From assembly GCA_003255025.1 (NCBI GenBank), contig QANY01008011.1, positions 227,001-291,000 of the forward strand: a stretch of 64,000 bases of DNA, written 5' to 3'. How positions within the stretch are numbered: the first letter of the stretch is position 1; the number at the start of each line of letters is the position of its first letter. The notes under the pieces are model-generated. The model did not search any database. It was not told where the DNA came from and was given only the letters and a program-made list of their open reading frames with translations. The position numbers were made by a program, and so were the translations under genes. The DNA is from Datisca glomerata (lineage: Eukaryota > Streptophyta > Magnoliopsida > Cucurbitales > Datiscaceae). Positions 10,960 through 23,904 of this stretch are shown here, piece after piece.

Positions 10960-12060
10960 AATTATCATGTGAAAATTACACATTTAATCACTTTTAATAG
11001 GTCATTCTACATAAATATCACTTTTTTTCCTTTATTTACATATATGATCGTTTTTAATATATGATTTAATTATCTTTAATTTTTTTCTCCTTTTTCCTCC
11101 TTTTGCCCTTGTGGAGAGCTCTCTCCATTCAATTTCTCTCTCCATCGTGATTTCTCTCTGTAACGATCTCTCTCTTTGCGTTACTATATCGTGATTTCTC
11201 TCTCTTACCTCTATCACGGTCTGCCTCTTCGCGATTACTGATTGGATCTAAGATTTTGCTTCGAGCTGAGGGTTTCAGGTTTTGCTTTTTCCAGCTGTGG
11301 GATTCTTGCTTCGATCATAATTTTCAATTGTTCTTCTTTGATCGCGATTTCAGATTTTTAACTTTTGATTTTAAGCTTCCTCACACACTGTTGTTGTACT
11401 GTTTTTACATTTGTCTTTCTTTTATTTTATGAATTCGTGATCTTTGTTTTACGTGATGGTCTTTCTGATTTTTTCACTTTTTTTAGATTGCTTTATGCGA
11501 GGCATCATTTTTTCCCGAATCTTGTTTTACGCAATGGTGTTTAAATTAGATACGATACATATATAAATTATATTAAGTACACATAGTCAGTATAAGAGTG
11601 TTCAATTTTTCAGATGATTCTAGTGTTTGTAAACAAAATATTTTAATTAGATATCATATGGACCTAATTTATATACATTAAGCATAACCACCACTTTTCT
11701 TCCATTCCATTAAACTTTATACCTACTTTATATACATTAAACATAACTACTTTTCTTCCCTTCCATTAAACTCACTGTTTCATTAAATTGCAACTACAAT
11801 TACACGTGTTTTGAGCCATTACACGTGTAACTGTAACATGTGTTTCTCGACCTTTTTCATTATGGGTCTAATGATAAATGACGAAACCATTTACCATTAA
11901 CTACCAAGCCGCCTGACCATTTTTCGTAATTAAAAAGATGAACGGCCATTTTGCTACGCCCAAATGGATCATCTGTGTAGTTCTCCTAATTATCATCTCA
12001 TAAGCATTACTATAAGCCAGAAAGATGCAGCTGATAGAAAGATGGATATATAGATATGAA
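10960..12060. other. Intergenic DNA with a direct repeat
   Basis: Pyrimidine-rich stretch at 11080-11230 (many ctctct and 'atttctctct' units), resembling a 5'UTR but without a supported gene. A diverged direct repeat, 'tatatacattaa(g/a)cataac' followed by 'acttttcttcc', occurs at about 11669 and 11729. No reading frame is recognisable. Confidence 0.45.
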
Positions 12061-12434
12061 CATTTTGGTTCTGAATACAAATAAATTGGCACATAATTAC
12101 AAAAACTGAACGAAGTTGCAAACAGATTCTCCAGTAGAACAAAAAATTAGGAGAATTCAATGCACTGCCCGAAGACTGACCAGAATTGTAACTTCTAGCT
12201 CTTGAGCAGCAAAGATGCTGAAGATCACCCTCATGTAACTCTCGACCAATCATTTCATTGCCGACAAAGCCAGAGATTACCAGGACAGAAAAGCGCTTCA
12301 AACCAAAATTGTGAGAGTGAGAAACCAGTTGAAAGTAATAGGTGTAAATTTTCATATGCAATCAATCCCGTTGGAGAGGGCGACCGAGCCACTCTTCCGC
12401 GTTGGGAAGGAGTTCAGCACAGGTGAAGCATTTC
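12060..12434 (-). other. Probable 3'UTR of the katanin p80 gene
   Basis: Sequence downstream of the TAA stop at 12437-12435 on the minus strand. It carries no further conserved reading and becomes AT-rich near 12060. The transcript end is a guess; no strong AATAAA was fixed. Confidence 0.35.
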
Positions 12435-15400
12435 TTATGATTCTTGAAGAACTAGATTCAATTCCATAGCACTTTTCGCCAACAAGCCACCCCTCCTGCA
12501 GTCGAATGATACGAGGGTAAGAACACTGACATTTACTACAAAAGGAAACCAACAAGAAAACCAGAAGACAAGGAAGTTCCATATGCGAATTGCATGCGTT
12601 TACAAACTAGCTCGCAGACTATCTAGTCTGCTTTACTTTCCGCAACTTCATTTTGTTTCTTTGCTAGGAAAATATTGCACAGAAACTGCATAAAACTCAA
12701 TCTCAATACACTCAGGCCAGTTTACAATGGATAGATTTACATCCAAACCCGCGTTGGTGTTCTTATCCAACGATCTGAATTTTATCCGAAATTCTACAAA
12801 CTCTTGTTTCGGAAATATCCTTATTGCTGTTTCAGAGAACTCAGACTCTGCCTTTTGGCATGAACATACGAGCAGACTCATTTCCTATATTTCTGTTTCA
12901 GTTATTATGGAATGACAACTTACTATGGTCTTCTTACCTTATAAATAATGGAATAATTCCCTGGATCTTTTGCAGCTGGAGGAGGCACTGGTTGCAGCAT
13001 TGTCGCCTGTCATTAAAGTTGGAAGAAAAGTAAGTGGATAACGCCAAATATTCTTTTTCAAACATATTCATCGAGAAACTGAAAGCATATATGTGAACAA
13101 GTAACCACCTTTGCTCCGCCTGAAGATCAACACCAACAGCTGGGGGTGCTGAAACGGTTGAGCGTATTACTGGACCAAAGACTGCTACAAGTTTCACTAG
13201 CATCGCCAGTGACACACCAACATGCCTGATATATTCAAAATAACAGGCCAGTAAGAACTCCTCTTTCCCTTGTTAGTGGAATTTCAATTCTATCATTAGC
13301 ATCCTGCAATGAATCTTATATTTATGCAGATTTGCATGATATCACATAAAAGTACTACTCATTCTTTCCTTATACTTAAAAGAAGTCCATATATATAGGA
13401 ATCATCTAACTCTTACAGAATCTATCTCAGTGGGCAATCCGAGTTGTCCATAAGGTAGATCAGATATCAGGATGGATGATTATGGCCCGCATTATAAAGA
13501 TGAAGCTCAAAGGCTTTCTAAGTCCTAACATCGACTGTGTATAATAGATTGTGAGTTCAGGTAGTCATAATTACCTTTCTATCTTGCTATCCAATAAGCC
13601 CACAAGCACAGGAAGCAAGCAAGAAAACAAATCTAAGGTCAAAATATCCATTTTCTCTATGAGAACACTGACAACATCTGCTTGCACCTGCATCCAGATC
13701 AAATTGTTCCTAAGCAAACTAGCCACCAAAAACATTATTAGTAACTAATTTGGAAGTATTCGAGGAAAAGAACCCACAGAATGATCCGGCAGCTTTGTCA
13801 TGGCATTTATAGCACCTTTCAAATCACGTCGCTCCCAAAAATGGCGCACCACCTGCAAGCACTCATAAGATGAACTACTTCCAGCCAAAACTCAACGTCT
13901 TATACTTGCGAGTAAACTTAGCAACATTCTCCAGTGGATATTTTGTTTGCATTTTATTTTACTCTGAACAAACAGCCTAATAAACTGTACACAAGTATAT
14001 TGATGAAAACAGTAGGCAAGATGCTTCAACAGGTCATGTCTACTCTAGTTTCGCGACTTGCTAGTAATGGGACATGCTCTGTTACATTACTTCATAGTTT
14101 CAATCTTCACACCGGATAAACTTACCTGTAATTTTGTCAAGCGGGAACGGAGGCTGCTTAAGAATACATCATGAGATTGCATAAGATCTTCTGCAACATC
14201 CCTCTCATTTGCAGTGGCGAAATCCCTTCCAGAAATTTGAGGTTCTCCTTCCTGTCATTTATCAGGTATGATATAGTTGGCTTAACTGACCAATTCTGAC
14301 TTGTAGATGTAATTGTGTGAGTTTATATGACTAGGAAACTCAAGCGTTCAATTAGAAATTATTTCTTAAGGAAAATAGGTGCAAAACCGTATCATTTGGC
14401 AGCATTTGAAAAATTATAAGGAGGTAGATATAACTATGAAAGTGGGTTTTGAAAACCGGAGAAGATTGAAGTTCATGCCTTAAAGTTCTGAAGATGGAGA
14501 TTCTGAACATAATTTGGATTTATGGAGGGAGGAAGTGGTACTAAAAATAGAGTTGCAGATACGAGTAAGCAAATAACTTGAAATGAAATCTTCTTCTCGA
14601 CAAGACAAGGCTACAATAACCATACCTGTAAGGGAGCTGCTTTATCTGTCTCAGGGGTACAAGAAGACATATCTGTGGCTTGTACTTCATTACAATTAAC
14701 TTGTTCTCTTCTTTCAAACTTCTCAACCAGGGTGCGGGTTCTCCCTGATACAACTGCAACTGTCGATATAGCATTTGAGAACAATCAAATCCTATTCACT
14801 CAGACATGCATTACAAAATTAGAAAATTAATACGCATCGCGTACCTCCATTCACAAATTTAACGGAGCTCATCTCTTTGCTGCTATCCACAGAGTCATTG
14901 CCTGAGATATTAAAGGAAAAGAAGCTATAACCAACAACAATATAAACCAGCAAAACAAACATAAAAATGATTGTGAATGAAGATGACTATTAACAGTCAT
15001 CAACATGATATGACTCCTGTAGAAGGGCAAGCCCTTTCTTTCATACTTTATTATTGTTGAGGAGACTTTCTCCAAAGTTTTACATGAAACATTTGGGAAA
15101 AACCAATGAGAATGACAACATTCTAGGTAGTGTGAAAAATAATTCAACACAAACGGACAGTCAAATTGTTTCTACATACAAGGAAATTCCCAAAGATCAG
15201 CTGCAAGTCACATGTTATATATTACAGAAACGAGTTTATAACAAAACAATTTAAATTGAACGACAATGTGTATGCATAAAAAATTTCAAGATATTGAAAA
15301 GAGCAAATGCATCAATCAAAAGAAAAGGTGACAACAACTGTGACAAATCATATCCATACAAGAATCATCAGTTACACCATGAAAGGAATGATAAGTTTTC

Positions 15401-18400
15401 CATGTTATGAGGACAGCAATTCATATTTAAGGGCTTGCAGTATATTATATGAAGAAGAATTATGAACTCACCCAATGCAAGCCTATATTTGCTAGAGGAT
15501 ATAGAAATAGAAAATCTTTAGCAATATTATCAGATACCATTTGTAAGTGACAAGGGCAACAACTTACTTTTTCCCTGCTCTGGAGTCTTTGGAGAGATAT
15601 CTGTTTCAAACATATCTGTGGCACTTCTGATATTTGAATGCTTTTCATTAGAGGATTCTTTAATCACTTCTTCATGTACAATTCTAGTTTTGATGCTTGC
15701 ATCTGGTGCAATGTCTAAAACACTGGTTGCACTGCTAAAAGTTCCAGATTCAACAGCCACTGGCAGTCTTTCAAGATCAATTTTGCTATTTGACGGCCTC
15801 CGTATATGAGCCGGTTTGAGTAACATACCACGTTTAGTCCTGGAAAAGGTGATGGATTCTTTTGTTGAGTCCGTCAAGTCTTTTACACTATCAGGACTAT
15901 CCCGAGGTACAAAAACGGGTACAACCAAGGATTTGTCCGGTGTTTTTTCATTCGATTTTGTTTGAAACCTTATTGTAGGACTCTGCTTCTGACTTGATAC
16001 ATTACTTATATCTTTTGAATCCAATTGGAGCACCACTTTTGGTGAACTTAAAGTCTCACTTTTTGGAGGAGTAGCGGGTTTTCCACCAGATGCTTTACAA
16101 GGACAAAAAAATATTAGAGTAGCGCTTAACCACAATTATCAGCAATGAGTAGAAGACAGAAAAAGTAGTCGTTGCAGGCCAAGAATTGGTTCAAGATTAC
16201 AAAATCAAGATATCTTCAGTTCAAACCCATCTAATTGATCCCAACTCAACGAAAGTAGACTCTGCCGAAAGCAGCAAAGTGTGGAATTTGGACAGGCAAA
16301 GAAGACCTTTGTTGAGTTGATTTGACCAACAAGATTGCAAGCAAATGGACACCAACAGTCACATAAAAGAAATCACACGGATAGTTTTCTTGGAGAAAAC
16401 CACTGATTAAGATATGCACCTTTTAATAGACAATGAATAAGATATACAAACTTAAATTTTAACTTATATGTAATAGATTTCCATTCCAAACATCTGGCAT
16501 AACTGACAAAAGAGGGGGCAAACATGATGAATGTCAATTCTCAGTTTAGTGATCATTTTAATCATAATCATGCTAAGCTTAGAAGATGTATGCTTGTGGT
16601 GTAGATTTGGGAGATTCCTTGCCTTCTAGTGTGTAGTTCTTCTTTTCAATAAAATTTGTCTTCTAGTATGTAGTTCTTTTCAATAAAATTTATGGTGTCG
16701 TATTAAAACTAGTCTAGCCCTATTAAGGCATGTTTTTCTAGAATGAAATTGGGCTAGGTTAGAACAGCACACAATAACTAAAAACTTTCCTATCATATCA
16801 GTGTAGAAAATTTCAGTTAAGCACGTATGGAGAAAAATGACCACTCACTGTCGACGTATATGTTCTTTATCTCTTTTGTCTCATCAGAAGGCAAAGACCG
16901 GAGAGCCGATGTCCTTAAACCAAACCCCTCGTCCTCTGACGATAGACTGCTCTTGGACATAAGATGGGATTTTAGTTCTGTAAAGTCATGCTGCTCAGGT
17001 ATCGAAACAGACCCATACGGCTCAATAAGCTGGCAGAAAAGGAGCATTTAAAGAATATAAAACTCTCACCTTAACTTCAGAATAAAGATACATCATAGTG
17101 ACTGCAGGAAAAAAAAGGACATCTAAAGTAACAAGATTTTTTCAGATAAGAGACATTATATTTCATGAAAAGCAGATTTATAAGATGTGAGAAAAGAGGA
17201 TAAGAGGTAACGAGATGAAAATACCGATATATCTGCAACCCAAACTCCAACTGAGTTTTGATAGTATGAGCAACCTAGAAGTTTCCCGTCCTGGATGCAT
17301 TGGTCACCAAGAGTTGACCATCCCATATCAACAGCATCATGACGAATCACAGGCTCCCATGAATAAACCTAGAGACAAAAACATAAACAAAGATGGAGAT
17401 GAAATGATTCAGTGACATCCCAGAAACAATATTAAGTCCTGCATGTAAAGACTCCTTACCTTCAAACTTTCATCCAATCCAGAAAAGAGAGTTCTCCCAT
17501 CTGGATGAAAAGTGATTACACGTACTCCAGCAGTCTGGAGAGAAAGAAAGAAAGTAATTGTGGAAGTGAAACCCAATAAAGGTAAATTTCCAGAAAAAGA
17601 AACGCAAAAGAGATATCTTGTTTGAACTAGGGGGAAGAACTAGTGGTTCAAGCACCCACACCAACTAGTAAATAATTGAATGCAAAGGAATATTCTATAA
17701 ACGCATAGACTTGAAGCCCACAAAGATGCAAGAAAAACACTCTATTCTATATACTATTGAAATCCTTTCAAATATTTAAAAGATCATTCCAATCTGTCAT
17801 CTCCATATTTACGGTAAGGACAAGCCAACGGAAGTTAGGATCAGTTTAGTTGCAATCTATAATACATGGACTTGGGTACAGGTGTCGGTCTGAAAACTAA
17901 GATATGGGGACTCGGCTTAAAAGGGTCCAAATTTTTAGTAAGGGTGTGGGGATCCATCATAGTCTCTAAACTTCATAAATCATATAGCTATAAATTATTT
18001 AAAATTTTAACTTCTCATGTTACAATAGCTTCTCATATCATAGGTTCACTTGCTTGTGTAAGGAATGGGAGTAACCCAAAACTTATATCAAAAAACAAAA
18101 TAAAAAGATTCAAAAGAAGCCCAAAATTTTTTGAGAAGGCCCAAAGAAAAGACCCAAGTAAACCCAAAATTCATCCTCATAAAAAAAACCCTCCCTCCCT
18201 TCCTTCATTGGTAGGCACGCATGGGCCACCGACGAGAACATCACAGACTTTCTCCGATTTGCTGGATCCATCAAGCCAGGTGCTGAGTCTGTCATGTACA
18301 CCGCAACCGCATTGGATTTCGGCGAGTTCGCGTAACATAGCTTGCAAGTTGTATTAAAGTTACAAAGTATTCAGAAATATTCTTTTTCTTGGGAAAACCT

Positions 18401-21400
18401 GAGTAGTCATATGTACTCCATAACTTAACAGATTCGATAAGAACAAAACACAAGTGATCAAAATTAATAGATAAGATACAATGTGTAATGATATTGAAGA
18501 TTGATCTAATTCAACGATCAGTCAACCTCCTCCAAATGAGCCTTTTCTCTCACTCTTTAGTGAAGAATACATGCTAAGTTGATCATGATTTATGCAGGAT
18601 ACGAAAGTTAAGTGAATTGATTAAATGACTAAAATGCTGATGAATGGCATATGACACCCATAAAACGGAACAAATTCATGGATTATGGATTGTTTGGTAA
18701 AAGAGGGGCAAAAACAGCTTCGAGAAGAAATGCCTCTTACATTCTACTAAAGCAATTAATTGGGAGTAAAATTTTCCCCCAATATGGTACTATCTTCTTT
18801 GTGTAAACATGTAAGCTAATTGTTTAACTCTAAGAAATTTCACAAACTCAGCAACTTTCAGTGAAGTAGCAAAATATCAATACCTCAGGTCTTGTAGATC
18901 CAATCAGTTCAAAGGTTTCCAAATCCCAGAATTTGACAGTTCTATCTGCTGAACCTGGATGATGATTTTTATGTTACGAACACTGAACATGTCATACTTA
19001 CTACCCGAGCAGATAACAGAAAAAATAGCTGATGCTGGGAGTTCACAGCGGAAAATATGATGGATGTGAAGATCTTTACATACTTATTTATAACAGAACT
19101 GCAGTTAAAACAAGGTCATTCATTTCATGGCACAAAATGATGTTTATGTGGAAATTAGCAATTAAGACCATAGCCATGGGTCACACTACGGTACCAGCAC
19201 AGTACCAGTACCGGGTTGCTCCACCCTTGGATCACTCCTTCTAGGTCCCATGTAGGGTTAATCCAAGGGTGGGACCATCTAGGTCCCATGTAGGGTTAAT
19301 CCAAGGGAGGGACCATCCCCAGCAACGGGCCTGTACCCATAGAACTTTCCCCATAGCCATATAATTTGGTTTATCTTCAAATTCCAGGTAGCTGCTATCT
19401 TCTTTTTACTAATCAGAGATTACTATCTTTTGAAACTTTAATACAGTATTTTAATTTTAAGTCTGAAAAGTGTAGTTGTCCCCTGCTTACCTGTAGCAAG
19501 CAGAAACTCAAGAGGATGGAAATCTAAGGATCGAATATGTCCTTCATGGAACTTGAAGTCATGCAATAACTTTCCTGCAGTCAGATCCCACACCTATTCA
19601 AGTAGTCAGAGAAGTTTTCTGTTTATGGGCAATGCTTACTGAAAGCCGAAATTCCATGCAATACAATTACCTTCACAACATTATCAAATCCTCCGGAGAC
19701 AACCCAGCGACCATCTGGTGTGAACTTAATAGTACTAATGCCTTGAGTATGACCCATGTAAGTGTGAATGCATCCTTTCTTTCTGATATCCCAGATCTTT
19801 AGATTGGCATCCACAGAACCGGATGCAAAGAACTCACCAAATGGATGGAATTCAACAGCGGAGCAGTTGGATCTGTGTCCAGAAACAGTGCGAACCACTA
19901 CACTTCAAAAGTAATAAGAAAACAATTAGAAATTTACTTGCGATCCAATTCTTTGATTTTCTTCAAAATTAAAGTCAGCCAACAGCAAGTTGTGATATAA
20001 ATGGTAGTAAATAGGAAAGAGGATTTGCACCCTAGATCCTCAAATAAGGCAAATATAACCGGCTAGGTAACCTGATCCATATATTTCTTACATCAAATGC
20101 ACCGTCTTCAAGTTGACCTTATTAGGTTTCCGTTCTTGGAATATTGACTATTGCACATTACATCATAGGATATGAACATTCCAACTGGCCGATTTAAATA
20201 TGCATGTTAATTCTGATTAACAGAGAAGAATTAAATCAAGTAAATGTACATACTCTTAGCCTCTTCCAAATCCCATAGCTTTATCACACCAGTAGAAGCT
20301 CCAGCTAGAACAAAAACCTCTGTTGAATCAAATGTGACAGTCTCAATGGGACTGGTATGACCAGATAGGCTCTACACAAGAAAGACATTCACATTCTGTT
20401 ACATGAAAGAAGTGCTGCCAATCACTTCAAGCAACATTATGATTCCAAAAGCAAGGAAATCCATCAAAATTGCCAGTTTAATACCAAGGTTAAAAAAACA
20501 GGTCAAAGTTTATACATGAATGTATCAAATTGAAAAGCTCAATTTAGATCAAGGCAGATATCTAAAACAAGAAAACCCACTGAAAGTATTACCCGCATAA
20601 ACCTTTGAGCACAAAAAGAATTTAAGACATAATGCACATTCAGAAGCTTAGCCATTAATTTAAAACCAAAAGTAATAACAAACCAATCAAGTAATTACCG
20701 TTTGGATAATAGAGGATTGTTTTTATTGAATACTATTCTCTTTTATTGATAAATAACAACAGATCAATTAGAATGTAAATGTAGAACATAAAAGATTCAA
20801 CTAACCATCAAAGAAGTGGGTTTGCCAATTGCCCAAAGATTAACTTTATGATCATCCCCTCCAGTAATAAAAAGTCGGCAAGTCTTTTTCCCAATATTCA
20901 GACAATTGATGCCAGCTGAATGGGCCACAAATTCCTCTATTTTCGAACGGATCAAGGAAACTTGGCCAAAGAAAAAAATAGAAGATTTCATTTGGTTTTT
21001 GTTTCTACGCTTTTATCCATACCGTATCTCATCTAAGTTGAATTGACTACCTTACAGTGCATATGACTTCCATTCTTCAAACCCTGAATCCTTTTGCTTA
21101 TTGTAGTTTATCTGGTGGCCAAATCAACCGAAAGAAAAGAAGAATTATTGCTTCATATTCTGACTGAATGCTCTTTTTCCCTGCTGCTTAAGAGTTTTCT
21201 ACAGGAAAAGTTTACCCCAACTAGCATTTATGAGATTGGGGAAAGGGGGAAAAAAGGGGGGGAATTTGGCACCGCCAAAGTGAGCATGTAGATCATGAAT
21301 TTCAAAATCTTCCCCAAGAATTCGACTACTCGTATTTTCCTTCCTTCATCCAGTAAGCAGAGGATGCATCACATGACAAATGCTACAAATAATTTCCAAA

Positions 21401-21597
21401 AAGCATAAAAGTTCAAAAAACAAGAAGATGTCTGAACTAAGTACAGCATAAGACTACATATATGAGAAGTTCAACTAAAAAATAGCTAAAAACTAAAAAG
21501 CTACCGAACATTAGTTCACCTAAGCTAAGCCTTCGAGGACGAGGTAGAATTAGAAAGAGAAATAAAGGATACGTAGTTTATATCCACGCTTCGCCAT
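12435..21597 (-). CDS. KTN80: Katanin p80 WD40 repeat-containing subunit B1 homologue, 18 exons
   Basis: Regulatory subunit of the microtubule-severing enzyme katanin; in plants KTN80 targets the p60 ATPase to microtubule branch and crossover sites (family knowledge). Exons (minus strand): 21597-21573, 20936-20806, 20371-20254, 19897-19671, 19593-19491, 18954-18884, 17534-17460, 17368-17225, 17029-16849, 16092-15568, 14901-14845, 14753-14626, 14251-14126, 13852-13778, 13687-13575, 13225-13109, 13006-12938, 12495-12435. All introns are GT-AG, phases agree throughout, and the sum is 2346 nt (781 aa plus TAA). The start MAKRGYKLQ is chosen because it joins in phase to EFVAHSAG, the conserved first WD40 strand. 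Residues 10-300 form the propeller (NLWAI, KLWDL, KIWDIRKKGCIHTY, KVWDL, KFWDL). The middle (300-600) is low-complexity, ending in VVSGRTRTLVEKFERRE. Residues about 612-775 are the con80 domain that binds p60. The only gene here without breaks. Confidence 0.95.
17860..18360 (+). other. Coding-like insert in KTN80 intron 6
   Basis: Intron 6 (17535-18883, 1349 bp) contains a block unlike the rest of the intron. A plus-strand reading of 163 codons starts at 17866. In another frame, 18204-18336 reads RHAWATDENITDFLRF and ends ATALDFGEFA with a TAA, which looks more like a true protein tail. I do not recognise either. It could be a retro-inserted or captured gene fragment, or chance. Confidence 0.25.
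19213..19330. repeat. 38-bp tandem duplication inside a small fold-back, KTN80 intron 5
   Basis: Two near-identical 38-bp units (19241-19278 and 19279-19316), each beginning ctaggtcccatgtagggtta. The block is bounded by gttgctccacccttggat (19215-19232) and its rough inverse 'atccaaggga...cccagcaac' (19299-19326), which suggests a tiny MITE. It lies in an intron and does not affect the reading frame. Confidence 0.6.
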
Positions 21598-21960
21598 TTC
21601 CAAGACAACCAAGAAACAATGCCCAAGCTCAATGAAGATTAGAAAACGAAGTCCTGCTTGTGTAAACGTCAATTGATTCCACTTCGATCAGAAAGCAACT
21701 CTGCAAAATTCAAGAAGCGAGGAAGTTCCTGATTGGAAACAAACACAGCCTTAAGCAAAATCCGACCGAGAAAGATAGGAACTGAATTCGAATTCAGATT
21801 CTGATTAGAAAATATTCCTGAGATTCCACAGTGCAACGGAAATGGAAATGAAAATTCTTAAAGCTAAGAGAAAGTAAAGAGAAATGCTTGCTTTTTGAGA
21901 GGGGCACCATAATTCAGACCGTGACTGAGCCAGTCCCCTGGTATTCACTTTTTGACCAAA
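21598..21960 (-). promoter_or_regulatory. 5' leader/promoter side of the katanin p80 gene
   Basis: Region upstream of the ATG on the minus strand. GAA- and CTT-rich sequence with no upstream reading frame of note. No clear TATA box was fixed, and a 5'UTR intron cannot be excluded. Confidence 0.3.
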
Positions 21961-22900
21961 ATGCCCCTCGCCTTTGTCGTTGACGGTAGGTGCAATTACA
22001 GGTGAGCCCTCCAGCGGTCTTAAAATTTCTGGTTTGCTTTAATTTTAAGTTTTAGTGGCGTGAGATTTTTTTAATTTACAATGACTTTATAAAAAAATTC
22101 ATAATTTCTTAATTTAAAATTTTAAAATTTTTTAAATAAAAGAAAGAAAGCATGTAGGTGGTGCAGGTTAATAATACAGATAAGGATTTACTCTTTTCTT
22201 CTGAAGCAAAAAATGGTTTTATGTTTTTTTTGGGTAATGAAAATGACAAATATTATATCATATGGTGGGAATTTTAGTGGTTTGTGATAGCAAAAGAGTT
22301 ACCTGTACAATTATATTCCGTTTGTTTTTTTGTTTTCTGAAATATATTTTTTGTATGTGTTAATTGACGTCAACATTGATAAAGACACGTGTATATTAAT
22401 CAAAAATATTATTATATCACTTACATAAAATATATATAGTTGGTCACAATTTTACACACCTAATTAGCCAATATTATTTTTTTTTCAAAATTACAAAGTC
22501 GCTGTCATACTATTTTGTGGAATTGTGATTCTAATTAAGCTCGGGATTTCTGGTCCACTCTGCATCTAATAATAAAAATTATCTAATTGCTTAAAGCTAT
22601 ATTTATAGCCTCAAAATTAAGAAGAAAATGGGAAAAAAAATTATAGAAGATTGTAATCTTGGAGATGAAGAGAGGATAGTTATATGCATGACATTTAGTA
22701 CTTTATTTTTTTTTTCTTCTTGATATTTTCTTGGAATTCATATAACTTTTTTCTCTAATTTTTCTTTTCTTTTTCATATTTTTCGAACATGGGTCGATAT
22801 ATAGACTATCTGTATAAGGTCACGAACTGAGCTTGAGCTTCAAAGGAAAACCCATCTTGTTCGTTTGTATTGGTGAAAACTTTCAGATCACATTACCAAG
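21961..22900. other. AT-rich intergenic DNA
   Basis: No reading frame or repeat of note. Long A/T runs, for example 22085-22140 and 22700-22770. Confidence 0.4.
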
Positions 22901-22910
22901 AGGCAAACGT

Positions 22911-22980
22911 ATGGTTGGTTATAGGTGGGTATATACCTCGAAACACAAAGTTGATAGCTTTATCAAGAGGGTCTTGAATT
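22911..22980 (+). pseudogene. Scrap of a Ty1/Copia reverse transcriptase
   Basis: The plus-strand reading MVGYRWVYTSKHKVDSFIKR resembles the well-conserved start of the Copia RT domain (xxGCKWVYxxKxxxDGxIER). It breaks down after about 22 codons. Short, so other origins are possible. Confidence 0.4.
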
Positions 22981-23297
22981 TGGTTTTACTCATTTAGGAC
23001 CCAATTGTGTAAAGGTCTTTGTGAAAGGCTTGTGGTTCTGACATAGTTGATCTCATTCGAAGGATAATTATGTCCCCTATCAGAAAACGGTCGACATTGT
23101 CCATATATATTAGAAAAATTGCCAAATATATGCAAGGATGAAACCCTTGCCTTGCCCAGGGTCCCCCACATCGTCTTAAAGTTCGCAGAAAGCCAAGCTT
23201 GAGAAGATAAAAGTTAAGGTGATGAGAAACGTGAAAGGAGTCGAATGAAACTCAAGCCTTGAGCTATTATTCCACATGGCTTGTTCACGAATAGTTC

Positions 23298-23640
23298 TTA
23301 ATCCACCCCATGGCTAAACAATAATGATTTAAAGATTAGAAGAGCCTCATGAAAATTAATGGGAATAAAGCTAAGAAAATGTGATTGAATAACATTGTTC
23401 GCATTCATTGGTGTTAATGAGCAGCTAAACAGTACATGTGAAATCTGAACAGTACATGTCTTCCATGCTGATGAGTTGTTATCCTTCACATCACATATCA
23501 AAGAACCTGAAGAGCGAAATTCACCGTGGGTGACTTCCTCACCTAAAGGCATTGGTGTTAATTCAACGGTCGCATGAGGAGATGTTTGGTATCCCCAGCC
23601 CATCTCATCCATTCACAGAGCAAATTATCTCATCCATAGG
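23298..23640 (-). other. Unrecognised 104-codon reading
   Basis: A minus-strand frame from 23612 to 23298 (starting MDEMGWGYQTSPHATVEL). No family recognised, no repeat, no neighbouring exon. Could be chance or the end of a decayed gene. Confidence 0.15.
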
Positions 23641-23904
23641 ATACTTTTTACAACTAAGATTGATTATGAGAAAAGAGTAATAAGTAGGACTTCGTTTTCC
23701 CCTTTCTCCCACTTTGTCTCACAACTCTCGAACTCTCTTTTGTACACAAAGACTCTCTCTCAGCTCCCTTTTCTTTGTCGTAATAGTCCCTTTCTTAGAG
23801 CATTTTGTACTATTTGTTAACTGTTGAGAACCTCCCCTTTGCGAGCTTTTGGCGTCACTATTTCTACAAAACGAGGGTCACACGAATCATAAGAGTCTAA
23901 AGTA

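Noticed and set aside
11080..11400. CT-rich stretch as the 5'UTR of a plus-strand gene
   Set aside because: No coding exon follows before the convergent katanin gene; only a resemblance.
11993..12361. 122-codon minus-strand frame next to the katanin stop
   Set aside because: Sits in the 3'UTR after the in-phase TAA of exon 18; no similarity to the con80 domain.
15618..17051. Plus-strand frames opposite KTN80 exons 9 and 10
   Set aside because: Shadows of the minus-strand exons, whose phases and splice sites are consistent.
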